Positions 7,451 through 14,021 of a stretch of DNA of 14,021 nt are shown one piece after another. The notes beneath the pieces are model-generated. The model was not told where the DNA came from. It made no database searches and saw nothing but the letters and a program-made list of their open reading frames with translations. This DNA comes from Syntrophorhabdaceae bacterium PtaU1.Bin034 (GTDB lineage: Bacteria; Desulfobacterota_G; Syntrophorhabdia; Syntrophorhabdales; WCHB1-27): NCBI GenBank assembly GCA_002067405.1, contig MVRP01000098.1, positions 1 to 14,021 of the forward strand, in the 5' to 3' direction. Position numbers and translations under genes: made by a program. Every line of letters begins with the position of its first letter. The first letter of the stretch is position 1.

Positions 7451-7810
7451 TCACCCCTCCCACAGGCAATTTCCGCCACAGCCCCTCCCGGACTGTGCTG
7501 ATGGCGGCTGAACGCATCCCCTGTCCGCACGATACCCCGCCTTCTCCAGCAGCTCCCTGAACAGCGAAGGAGGCGCGGCCGCGAGAGACAAACTCTTTTT
7601 CAGTCCCGATACCGACTTTTGTGCTGCACACAGGAGCTGAAGGCTCGATATGTCTACTTCGGTCACCCTCTCGAGATCGACCACTATATCGAATCCCTCG
7701 TGTATCGCATGCAAAAGCGCTTCTCCAACTTGAGCTATAGTGCTGACCGTAAATTCGCCCTCCACTTCGATGCGGGACGAATCGGCAAGCCGTTTTATTG
7801 CGACGGACAT
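7451..7810 (-). CDS. STAS-domain protein, first gene of the che operon
   Basis: The 119-residue protein is a SpoIIAA/MlaB-like STAS domain (about 1-97). The central VDLERVTEVDISSLQLL holds S55/S56 at the position of the phosphorylatable serine in anti-sigma factor antagonists. A short C-terminal tail with Cys100, Cys111 and Cys115 ends in CLWEG; as far as I recall, similar Cys-containing tails occur in other STAS proteins of che clusters, so I do not regard it as a frameshift. Its partner is unknown: possibilities are a kinase/HATPase protein or the chemoreceptor array. The ATG at 7810 is preceded by GGAGG with a 7-base gap, a strong ribosome-binding site. Only three bases separate its stop from the cheY start. 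It leads the operon behind the sigma-28-like promoter at 7971-7997. Confidence 0.9.
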   Translation of the reverse strand: MSVAIKRLADSSRIEVEGEFTVSTIAQVGEALLHAIHEGFDIVVDLERVTEVDISSLQLLCAAQKSVSGLKKSLSLAAAPPSLFRELLEKAGYRADRGCVQPPSAQSGRGCGGNCLWEG

Positions 7811-7970
7811 TGTTTAACCTCCAATAAATCTGTGCACGGTCACATCGCGAGAAGGCCGGGGGCGCGGGCAACGCGAGGCGAAACCACGATATCGGAGAAT
7901 TGAAGGATCCGATCGACTCCGACAAAAACCCTCGTTCGCCCGTCCTCCTCAACGGCGTGTCACTTATGAT

Positions 7971-7997
7971 TTATCGGCGTCGAAAGACCATACTTAA
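7971..7997 (-). promoter_or_regulatory. Putative sigma-28 (FliA) promoter of the STAS-cheYARDB operon
   Basis: On the minus strand TTAAGTAT (7990-7997; 6/8 match to TAAAGTTT) is followed by exactly 11 bases and GCCGATAA (7971-7978; 8/8 match to the -10). This is the enterobacterial FliA consensus layout. The start point would be near 7964, upstream of the STAS gene. It implies that this chemotaxis operon belongs to the late flagellar regulon. Confidence 0.7.
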
Positions 7998-8073
7998 AGC
8001 CATTCGACTCAAGGGAGGCGGCGCTGCGGCATGAGATCATGGTTCCTTTACTTATCGGGTACTTATACTCTTT

Positions 8074-8101
8074 TTGACAAAATTTTCTAAACTAATATCA
8101 A
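8074..8101 (+). promoter_or_regulatory. Weak sigma-70-like promoter before the MCP/CheZ-like gene
   Basis: TTGACA (6/6) at 8074-8079 is followed after 16 bases by TATCAA (4/6). A start near 8108 would leave only about 15 bases of leader and would cut through the likely Shine-Dalgarno, so the call is doubtful; the -35 match may be chance in AT-rich DNA. Confidence 0.2.
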
Positions 8102-8122
8102 AAAGAGGCGAACATTGAATAT

Positions 8123-10039
8123 ATGATGTCTTCCACGTCCCGAATTTTAGGAAAGCTCAGACGCATCACCCTTAAGAGGGAAAGAGCGTCAATTACGGAG
8201 AGCAACAAGCCTTTAGATTATCATGCTGACGAGAACAGCGGACAGTACCGTGAGTGGACGGATCGAATGGAAGCCCTCGGCAGGGATCTCTACGTCCTCG
8301 CCGTCTCGACGGAACAGGAGTTCCTTTCGGCAGGAGAAAAGCTTAATGATTTTTACGTGCGGTCAATGGATATTTCAAAGACATCCGCTTCCGTTCTGGA
8401 TGCCCTTTCACCCGAGAAGCTTGAAGCGATTACCAACCGCTTTCAGGACCTCCTGGATCGAATAGGCAATTATCTCGGAAAAAGCGAGATCGAGTTCGAC
8501 GAGAGCACAAAGGTGCTCAATGACCTGTTTGCGGTCGCGGGGAAGATCCGCAAACCAATAGCCGGTTTCAAGAAGATAGTAAAAACGCTTGAGATATTGA
8601 GTATTTCCACTAAGATCGAGAGCGCGCAGCTGGGCCGGGAGGGTGAAGACTTTGTCACCATCGCCGACGACGTGGAGAAATTATCGGTTCTCATAGGATC
8701 GAGCTTCGCAGACATACTGGCAAGGGCAGATTCTTTGAGCTCGTCGGTCGAGCAGACGCTTTCAAAAGTTGCCGGGCTCCGGGCAAAACAGAAAGACAAG
8801 GTGCAATCCATTCTGGACGCTACCCGTTCAAGCCTCGATTCCATCAAAAGAAAAAACGAGTCATCGACGGCGACTGCCGGCCGGATATCGGCTGATTCAG
8901 ACGAAATAACCGGACAGATCGGCGAGGTCGTTTCGTCGGTGCAGTTTCATGACATTACCAGGCAGCAGGTAGAACATGTAAAGGAAGCGCTCGAGCAGGC
9001 GGGCGCACGGCTCGCAGGTAAGCTCGATTCCCGTGAGACCCTCACACCGGAGGGCACAAATGGGCTTGAAGCAGCAATTGCAGATATACACGCCGTGTGC
9101 GAACTCCAGAAAGCGCAATTGATCGACTCGGGAGAGAAATTCTACCGCGCAGCAGAAAACATCATCGGTAATCTTAAAGGCATAGCGGGCAATATCATGA
9201 AGATCTACATGGATGCCGAAGGCCTGGCAGGAGCTGAGGGCAAAGCTTCCTCATCCTTTTCCGCGATCGAAAGGAATCTCTCTTCTGCCGTTTCCCATTT
9301 CAATGAAATAAGGGGAGGGATTTTCGGACTGGCAACGGCAATGGGGGAACTTACGGGGACTGTGGGAGAAATGTCGCGCTTCGTGGAAGATATCGAAGAG
9401 ATTGGAGCGGAGATTGAGCTTATAGCAGTGAATGCCCGCATCAAGGCGGCGCACACCGGTGCGGAGGGCGCCCCGCTCGGCGTTATAGCCGAGGCCATTC
9501 AGAGACTTTCGGCAGATGCGCGCGTGCAGAAGACCGCGGTGTCGGAGGAACTGAAGCGTATAATGGAAAGTGTGGACCTGTTGCGCAAAAACACCGGCGC
9601 AACAGACCAGATGAGCCAGACGGACAATCTGCTCGATGAGCTTGCCCTTCTGCTTCACGAGCTTCGGGACGTCAATGAGAATGCTTTATCGCTTCTTTCC
9701 GAAGTCGAGCAACAAGGGAAGAGGCTTGCATCCGACATAGAAGATACCGCGGCACGAATAACGGTTCATCACGAATTCATGAAGAAGATCGAGCGCGCAA
9801 CCGCGGACCTTGGATCCATCGCCGCCACATCCAAGAAGCTCCTTTCCGGCAACGGGAAGTCCCTTGAGCCGGGCATGTTAAGGCATCTTGAAAAGAACTA
9901 CACCATGCACAGCGAGCGCCATATCCACCGTTCCTTCGCACAGTCAAACGGTGGTCCGAACCAGCCCCTGCCGTTGCCCGTCATAAAACCGGCAGCGAAA
10001 ACCGATGACGGATTCGGGGACAACGTCGAGCTCTTCTGA
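8123..10039 (+). CDS. Cytosolic MCP-like protein with CheZ-type DxxxQ motif, candidate CheY-P phosphatase
   Basis: The 638-residue protein is almost wholly helical, with no signal peptide or membrane segment. Two segments resemble the MCP signalling hairpin tip: residues 156-187 (LEILSISTKIESAQLGREGE, then ADDVEKLS) and 432-463 (ELIAVNARIKAAHTGAEGAP, then AEAIQRLS); both are degenerate relative to classical receptors. Between them QFHDITRQQVEHV (274-286) matches the CheZ active-site helix pattern, with D277 and Q281 in the place of the aspartate and glutamine that dephosphorylate CheY. A Pro-rich linker (about 611-625) leads to an acidic tail, DDGFGDNVELF, similar in character to the CheY-binding C-terminus of CheZ. 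The gene is divergent from the STAS-cheY operon. The start is uncertain: GAGG at 8105-8108 lies 14 bases from ATG 8123, unusually far. The protein may be receptor, phosphatase or both; the phosphatase role is inferred. Confidence 0.8.
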   Translation: MMSSTSRILGKLRRITLKRERASITESNKPLDYHADENSGQYREWTDRMEALGRDLYVLAVSTEQEFLSAGEKLNDFYVRSMDISKTSASVLDALSPEKLEAITNRFQDLLDRIGNYLGKSEIEFDESTKVLNDLFAVAGKIRKPIAGFKKIVKTLEILSISTKIESAQLGREGEDFVTIADDVEKLSVLIGSSFADILARADSLSSSVEQTLSKVAGLRAKQKDKVQSILDATRSSLDSIKRKNESSTATAGRISADSDEITGQIGEVVSSVQFHDITRQQVEHVKEALEQAGARLAGKLDSRETLTPEGTNGLEAAIADIHAVCELQKAQLIDSGEKFYRAAENIIGNLKGIAGNIMKIYMDAEGLAGAEGKASSSFSAIERNLSSAVSHFNEIRGGIFGLATAMGELTGTVGEMSRFVEDIEEIGAEIELIAVNARIKAAHTGAEGAPLGVIAEAIQRLSADARVQKTAVSEELKRIMESVDLLRKNTGATDQMSQTDNLLDELALLLHELRDVNENALSLLSEVEQQGKRLASDIEDTAARITVHHEFMKKIERATADLGSIAATSKKLLSGNGKSLEPGMLRHLEKNYTMHSERHIHRSFAQSNGGPNQPLPLPVIKPAAKTDDGFGDNVELF

Positions 10040-10103
10040 CAGCCAGCCCGGGTATCAAAAGAGCATCGACGCGACTCGGATCAGGCAGCGATGACCCTGT
10101 TCC

Positions 10104-10307
10104 TTAGTTCGTGACCTTGTACCCTGCTTTTTCCACTGCCTTTGTCAAATCCTCCTTCTTGATCCTGGATTCGTCAAAGGTAATGTTCGCGCTACCCATA
10201 CTCACTTCCGCTTTGGATACACCGGGTAGCTGATCCACCGCCTTTTTTACCCGCATTACGCAGTGTTGGCAACTCATACCTTCGATCTTCAGCTTTGTCT
10301 CTGTCAT
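10104..10307 (-). CDS. Heavy-metal-associated (HMA) domain protein, CopZ-like
   Basis: The 67-residue protein is one complete HMA fold. The metal-binding loop is GMSCQHC, with Cys13 and Cys16 binding Cu(I) or another soft metal. The rest, VKKAVDQLPGVSKAEV and ITFDESRI, follows the family pattern, and the end KAVEKAGYKV is typical. Proteins of this kind are cytosolic metallochaperones that hand copper to P-type ATPases, but no P-type ATPase is present in the window, so the partner lies elsewhere. AAGGAGGAGATC sits directly upstream of the ATG at 10307, a very strong ribosome-binding site. It lies 118 bp downstream of the ABC ATPase gene on the same strand and could be co-transcribed. It converges with the gene ending at 10039. 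Confidence 0.92.
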   Translation of the reverse strand: MTETKLKIEGMSCQHCVMRVKKAVDQLPGVSKAEVSMGSANITFDESRIKKEDLTKAVEKAGYKVTN

Positions 10308-10339
10308 GATCTCCTCCTTTTTCTTGCCTCATGGCAAAA

Positions 10340-10429
10340 TCATCGACCTTTTTTACTCAACTGCGCTACCACTTCATAGGCTGCCTTCTCCTGCTCCCGC
10401 GAGAATGAGAAAGGGGAGCGTGCCGTCAC
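10340..10429 (-). CDS. Possible 29-residue ORF at the end of the ABC operon
   Basis: A GTG at 10429 overlaps the stop of the ABC ATPase gene (ATGTGA) and opens a frame of 29 residues that ends in [18 protein letters not shown] before a TGA. The second half reads like an ordinary amphipathic protein C-terminus. No Shine-Dalgarno sequence precedes the GTG, so expression would depend on translational coupling to the ATPase gene. It may equally be a remnant of a longer gene or chance. It matches no family I recognise. Confidence 0.3.
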   Translation of the reverse strand: MTARSPFSFSREQEKAAYEVVAQLSKKGR

Positions 10430-11514
10430 ATCGTCAGGATCAGTCTGTTTTCTTCCCCTTCCAATGAGTAATTGCCGCTCTTCACCAGGTTTTTGACGAT
10501 TATCATCGAAAGGTCGTCGCTGCCTTCACCATCCTCAAATGGATTGTAAGGTTCGCCGGCATATGCGATGGTCATGTCAATGGTGCCGGTGTTCTCGGAA
10601 TAGCCAACAGTGGCACTCATATCGACCGGTTCTCCTTGTCTGCCGAGCAGTTTGTTCATGATCAGCTCCTCGAACACGAGCTGAACGTTGTAGATCTGTT
10701 TTTCGGAGAGGAACTGGTTGCGCCCGAACTTCTCGATCCCCGCGTTGAGGCTGTACAAGTCGAAATCTCTGGACTTGATTTCAAATAAGAAGGTCTTGAT
10801 ATTGTGGATAAACGCTCGCGTCTTGTCCTTTTGTGGCTGCTCGAAGATCTGTTGCGGCGTCCCTTCTTCAAAGATGATCCCCTCATCCATATAGAGCACC
10901 CGCGTCGCGACATCCCGGGCGAATTTCATTTCATGGGTGACGATCATCATGGTCATCCCCTCAGCCGCCAGCTTGCGGATAACTGTGAGCACCTCGCTGA
11001 TCATGGTCGGATCGAGCGCCGAAGTCGGCTCATCAAACAGCACGATTTCCGGTTCCATTGCCAGGGTCCTGGCAATGGCCGCCCGCTGTTTCTGGCCGCC
11101 CGACAATTCATGGGGATAGACATACGCCTTTTCCTTGAGCCCCACCATTTTCAGCAGCCTCATGCCGTCATCGAAAGCATCCTGGCGGCCCCTCTTCAAA
11201 AGGTGAACCGGTCCGAGCATGATGTTTTCGATCACCATCAAATGCGAAAAGAGATTAAAGGACTGAAAAACCATGCCCATCTTCCGGCGAATCTTGAAAA
11301 CATCGGTGCTTTTATCAAGAAGGCTGACCCCGTCAATCGTAATTTCCCCGCCGGTCGGCGCCTCAAGGAGGTTGATGCAGCGCAAAAGGGTGCTCTTGCC
11401 CGTGCCGGAAGGTCCGATTATGCATATAACCTCTCCCTTCTTTATTTCGACGTTCACGTCTTTTAACACGGCGAGATCGCCGAACTGCTTGGATAAATGT
11501 TTCACCGTGATCAT
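10426..11514 (-). CDS. Polar amino-acid-type ABC transporter ATPase fused to a degenerate HATPase domain
   Basis: The 362-residue protein begins with a complete GlnQ-family ATPase (about 1-240): Walker [10 protein letters not shown] (34-42), Q-loop Q84, signature LSGGQ (137-141), Walker B with D161/E162 in IVLFDEP, and switch H194. GlnQ-type ATPases are about 240 residues, so 120 extra residues follow. That tail (about 243-362) resembles the RsbW/SpoIIAB-type HATPase fold: VFEELIMNK matches the N box (E283, N287), [11 protein letters not shown] stands where the G1 box IxDxGxPF would be but lacks the aspartate, and the glycine-rich GLGxxL is replaced by DLSMII. ATP binding by the tail is therefore doubtful; it may be a regulatory or dimerisation module. 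The gene overlaps the permease gene upstream by ATGA and should be its partner ATPase. Confidence 0.92.
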   Translation of the reverse strand: MITVKHLSKQFGDLAVLKDVNVEIKKGEVICIIGPSGTGKSTLLRCINLLEAPTGGEITIDGVSLLDKSTDVFKIRRKMGMVFQSFNLFSHLMVIENIMLGPVHLLKRGRQDAFDDGMRLLKMVGLKEKAYVYPHELSGGQKQRAAIARTLAMEPEIVLFDEPTSALDPTMISEVLTVIRKLAAEGMTMMIVTHEMKFARDVATRVLYMDEGIIFEEGTPQQIFEQPQKDKTRAFIHNIKTFLFEIKSRDFDLYSLNAGIEKFGRNQFLSEKQIYNVQLVFEELIMNKLLGRQGEPVDMSATVGYSENTGTIDMTIAYAGEPYNPFEDGEGSDDLSMIIVKNLVKSGNYSLEGEENRLILTM

Positions 11515-13784
11515 CGGTCCACCACGCCTTTCACCACCCTCTTCCTCCGGCTCGGGTCAACTCGCATTTCTACGAGAGACAACAGGAAGGCCATGGCATA
11601 GGCAATGACAAAATAGATCAGGGCAGTGGCAACGAGCGGAAAGAATGCCTCATAGGTGCGGCTGCGGATAATATCGCTGATTTTGGTCAGATCCTGGACC
11701 GCGATATAGCCGACGACCGACGTCATCTTGAGCATGGAGATAAACTCGCCCTTGAACACCGGCAGGACATGCCTTGCCGCCTGCGGGAACGTGATCCTGG
11801 TGAACACCTGGGTCCTGTTGAAGCCGATCGCGTAAGCCGCTTCGTGCTGCCCCTTGTCCACTGCGTCAATGCCCGTTCGCATCATCTCCGACACGTAAGC
11901 GGCGAAATTGATGGAAAAGCCGAGGACCGCGACAAGGATCGCGTTCACATCAACACTGCCGAAGACGATGTAATAGAGAATCATCAGCAGCACGACGATG
12001 GGTGTTCCCTGAACCCCGCGGATGAATATCTTGGCCGGGATATTCGTCCATCCGGTTCTTGCGCGGCGCATGACGCAGACGCCGAATCCAAGTAACGTGC
12101 CGAAGATCGCCGAAAGGATCGATATCACAATGGTTACCCATAATCCGCGCAACACCAGTTTGTAGCGGTCTTCGGCGATGAATGTCCGCCGGAAACTCTT
12201 CACGAAGCCGGACCGGATGCGATCGAGGCTGACGCTTTCCCGTGAGCCGGCCTTCGCGGCCACGGCCACCACAGCACCGCCGGTAAGTGTGGGAACGCTG
12301 AAGAGAACCGATTTGGCCCGCTCCTCCGTGATAGTGATAAACGCCCCTGCCATGTCACTTTTCCCCGATATGAGGGAAGGGATAATGGCGGCAAAATCCA
12401 TATCCATGATTTCCAGTTTACGCCCCAGTTTCCTGGCAACGATCGTTGCCACCTCGATATCGTACCCGACCAGCGTCCCGTCCTTGATATAAACGAACGG
12501 AGGGCTGCCGCTGTCCGTGGCAAACCGGATCACCCCGTGTTGTCCTTCGGGTTTTTGCTCCTGAAGGACTTTCTTTGCATCATCCTCACCGAACCATTTG
12601 GCCTCCAGCTTTTTGAGTGTCCCGTCGTCCCTCATCACTTTCAGCACCGCATCGACTTGCCGGCGCAACTCGGTCTGGCCCGGGGAAAAGGCAAAGGCAT
12701 AATCTTCCGAACAGACCCATTCTTTGATATAGGTTAAGCCGGACGTGCGGCGCATGATGTCGAGCATGGACACTTCCTCAACCAGGAACCCGGCTATCTT
12801 CCCTGCCCTCACTGCCTCTATCTGATCAGTAAAAGTGGCAAAGTACATGGGTATGGATCGGGAAAGCCTGTCTTTCAACACCATCTCATAGTTAGTGCCC
12901 GTCTGAACACCGACCTTTTTACCCGCAAGCTGCGCAAGGTCCGTAATCGGCCCTGCACCTGCGGCTTGTGTCGGAAGCCGGTCCTTGCGGACGAGGAAAG
13001 AGATTTCCGAGTCCACGTAGGTATCGGAGAAAAGCATCATCTTTCTGCGTTCAGGCGTCGCGTTCAGGTTCGCTATGAGCAAATCGATCTTTCCGCTATG
13101 GGCAGCAGCGACAATCGCAGGATACTCTATCGTAGAAAACGTGCACTTTGCATTGAGGAAGAGCGCGAGCCGTTTGGAGAACTCCACGTCGAATCCCGAC
13201 AATTTTCCATCAGCATAGAAGTTCATCGGTTCGTTCACGCCGGTCGTGCCGATCTTCAAGGTCATGACCGGGTTTTTCGGTTCCGGCACATGGGGCATCC
13301 TGGTGTTCTTCCCCAGTATCCAGCGGCGGTACATGTCCTGATAGGTTCCGTCGGCCCTGTACTGTGTGATGAAAGCGTTGACCCTTTTAATCAGGTCCTC
13401 ACGCCCGAATGCCGAACCGACGACAATGAATTCGTCGCCGATCTTCTCGTCCATCAAGGTCAGGTCCTGGTTGTTAATGGTGACGTACTGCAAGGCATGC
13501 CGGTCAAAGGCGAAGGCATCGATCTTGCCGTATTTGACTGCGAGGTAACCATCGGCAACGGATTGGAAATACTGAATCCTTGATTTGCCGAACTTCTCTT
13601 CGACGATCGTCGTCGCTGCCGCAGACTGAGGAACACCGATAGAGTATTCGGAGGCGTTTATTTGACCAGCGCCGTACAGAATGGTTTTACCGTTGTCCCG
13701 GCAGGACACCAGCAAAAGACAAAGAGCGGCTAAAACAAAAAGGGCGGCGCTCCTCCTGCTTTTTTCTTGATCCCACCGCTTCAC
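11511..13784 (-). CDS. Lipoprotein fusion of solute-binding domains (SBP_bac_3 type) and ABC permease
   Basis: The 757-residue protein starts at GTG 13784 with a lipoprotein signal (LLVSC, lipidated Cys28). Residues 45-157 match the C-terminal half of a family-3 solute-binding protein ([10 protein letters not shown], then GKIDAFAFD and [12 protein letters not shown]). Residues 173-400 are a full binding domain ([14 protein letters not shown] through KWFGEDD). Residues 418-512 match only an N-terminal half ([18 protein letters not shown], then [12 protein letters not shown]). A linker ending TFIAEDR leads to a His/Gln/Glu-type permease (about 540-740) with five or so membrane helices and the EAA motif beginning [10 protein letters not shown] at 648. 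The outer two halves could together make one domain. The permease presumably homodimerises and pairs with the ATPase encoded next. Substrate is likely a polar amino acid or similar, inferred from family only. AAAGGGA lies about 10 bases before the GTG. Confidence 0.92.
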   Translation of the reverse strand: MKRWDQEKSRRSAALFVLAALCLLLVSCRDNGKTILYGAGQINASEYSIGVPQSAAATTIVEEKFGKSRIQYFQSVADGYLAVKYGKIDAFAFDRHALQYVTINNQDLTLMDEKIGDEFIVVGSAFGREDLIKRVNAFITQYRADGTYQDMYRRWILGKNTRMPHVPEPKNPVMTLKIGTTGVNEPMNFYADGKLSGFDVEFSKRLALFLNAKCTFSTIEYPAIVAAAHSGKIDLLIANLNATPERRKMMLFSDTYVDSEISFLVRKDRLPTQAAGAGPITDLAQLAGKKVGVQTGTNYEMVLKDRLSRSIPMYFATFTDQIEAVRAGKIAGFLVEEVSMLDIMRRTSGLTYIKEWVCSEDYAFAFSPGQTELRRQVDAVLKVMRDDGTLKKLEAKWFGEDDAKKVLQEQKPEGQHGVIRFATDSGSPPFVYIKDGTLVGYDIEVATIVARKLGRKLEIMDMDFAAIIPSLISGKSDMAGAFITITEERAKSVLFSVPTLTGGAVVAVAAKAGSRESVSLDRIRSGFVKSFRRTFIAEDRYKLVLRGLWVTIVISILSAIFGTLLGFGVCVMRRARTGWTNIPAKIFIRGVQGTPIVVLLMILYYIVFGSVDVNAILVAVLGFSINFAAYVSEMMRTGIDAVDKGQHEAAYAIGFNRTQVFTRITFPQAARHVLPVFKGEFISMLKMTSVVGYIAVQDLTKISDIIRSRTYEAFFPLVATALIYFVIAYAMAFLLSLVEMRVDPSRRKRVVKGVVDR

Positions 13785-14021
13785 CCTTTTTACATCCCTT
13801 TAATAGCCCGGATTGTCAAGACTATTTTTACGATGCAGACTGCTTTTGCCTCCCGCTGTCCTTACCCACGGGAGGACTGCCCTTTCCGGCAAGCACCTTC
13901 AGTACGAGTAGGGCTAGGGCGGGGCATTGCCGACCCACGCTTTCCGTACGCGGCTTCAGTTTGGGGCTTCGTTGACTACGCTATCTTTCGGCAAGTTCCC
14001 TTCACCCTTCCGGAGTAACAC
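13785..14021. other. Structured intergenic DNA at the right edge, no recognised gene
   Basis: A TTGACA on the minus strand (13814-13819) precedes the lipoprotein-permease gene, but no good -10 follows at the right distance. CCTCCCG (13849-13855) and CGGGAGG (13869-13875) form a perfect 7-base stem, and another imperfect stem occupies about 13929-13954. An open frame on the plus strand (to 14018) gives a low-complexity-like translation with no domain I know. The palindromic character recalls the block between cheA and cheR, so it may be the edge of a repeat that continues outside the window. Confidence 0.4.

Larger units (their letters stand above)
7811..8122. other. 312-bp divergent intergenic region between STAS-che operon and MCP/CheZ-like gene
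   Basis: It holds the control signals for both directions. Leftwards there is a near-consensus sigma-28 site (7971-7997), giving an untranslated leader of roughly 150 bases before the STAS gene. Rightwards there is only a TTGACA (8074-8079) with a weak -10, and TATACT at 8064-8069 without a good -35. A second sequence, TTATCGGG at 8052-8059, reads CCCGATAA on the minus strand and resembles a sigma-28 -10 element but lacks a -35. The part nearest 8123 is AT-rich. I see no small gene here. Confidence 0.7.

Noticed and set aside
7811..7964. Possible riboswitch or leader peptide in the roughly 150-base leader of the STAS-che transcript
   Set aside because: No known riboswitch motif and no convincing short ORF with a ribosome-binding site was found.
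8052..8059. Second sigma-28-like -10 (CCCGATAA on the minus strand)
   Set aside because: No TAAA-like -35 lies at the right distance; the best alternative matches only 3 of 8 positions.
13787..13797. ATGTAA start-stop sequence just upstream of the lipoprotein-permease GTG
   Set aside because: The AAGGG directly abuts the ATG, too close to serve as a ribosome-binding site, so a start-stop regulatory element is not supported.
13929..13954. Hairpin resembling domain V of a group II intron (AGCCG...CGGC with GAAA near the loop)
   Set aside because: The two-base bulge and closing pairs do not fit the domain V pattern, and no reverse transcriptase or other intron domains are visible.

Overview
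The window is a chromosomal segment, moderately GC-rich, that looks like a Gram-negative anaerobe of the deltaproteobacterial kind (Desulfobacterota or relatives). This is inferred from gene content: a truncated sigma-54 activator, a PAS-LuxR regulator, a CheA with extra modules, a cytosolic MCP-like protein and a lipoprotein substrate-binding/permease fusion. No rRNA, tRNA, CRISPR array, transposase or phage gene is visible, and the species cannot be fixed from the sequence alone.

Layout, left to right. (1) 1-525 (+): the C-terminal end of a sigma-54-dependent activator, cut by the window edge. (2) 542-1783 (-): a two-PAS, LuxR-type HTH regulator with its own promoter-like site. (3) 1943-7810 (-): a chemotaxis operon read leftwards in the order STAS protein, cheY, cheA, cheR, cheD, cheB. 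Most junctions are overlaps of the ATGA type. A near-consensus sigma-28 (FliA) promoter lies upstream at 7971-7997. The operon is interrupted between cheA and cheR by 684 bp of palindrome-rich DNA with no credible gene. (4) 8123-10039 (+): a divergent gene for a cytosolic helical protein with two degenerate MCP-tip-like segments, a CheZ-type DxxxQ motif between them and an acidic C-terminal tail ending in Phe. It is a candidate CheY-P phosphatase for this system. (5) 10104-13784 (-): a probable transport operon. It holds a lipoprotein with one and two half-portions of solute-binding domain fused to a permease, an ABC ATPase fused to a degenerate RsbW-like HATPase domain, a possible 29-residue ORF, and a small CxxC heavy-metal-associated protein. 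(6) 13785-14021: structured intergenic DNA running off the edge.

How the genes may work together: CheA phosphorylates CheY and CheB. CheR, CheB and CheD adjust receptors encoded elsewhere, since no cheW and no classical transmembrane MCP occurs here. The divergent MCP/CheZ-like protein probably acts on CheY-P. The ABC genes would form a two-polypeptide importer for polar amino acids or similar solutes. The most unusual points are the MCP/CheZ-like chimera, the ABC-HATPase fusion, the permuted binding-domain arrangement, the MshEN-like repeat inside CheA and the palindromic block inside the che operon.
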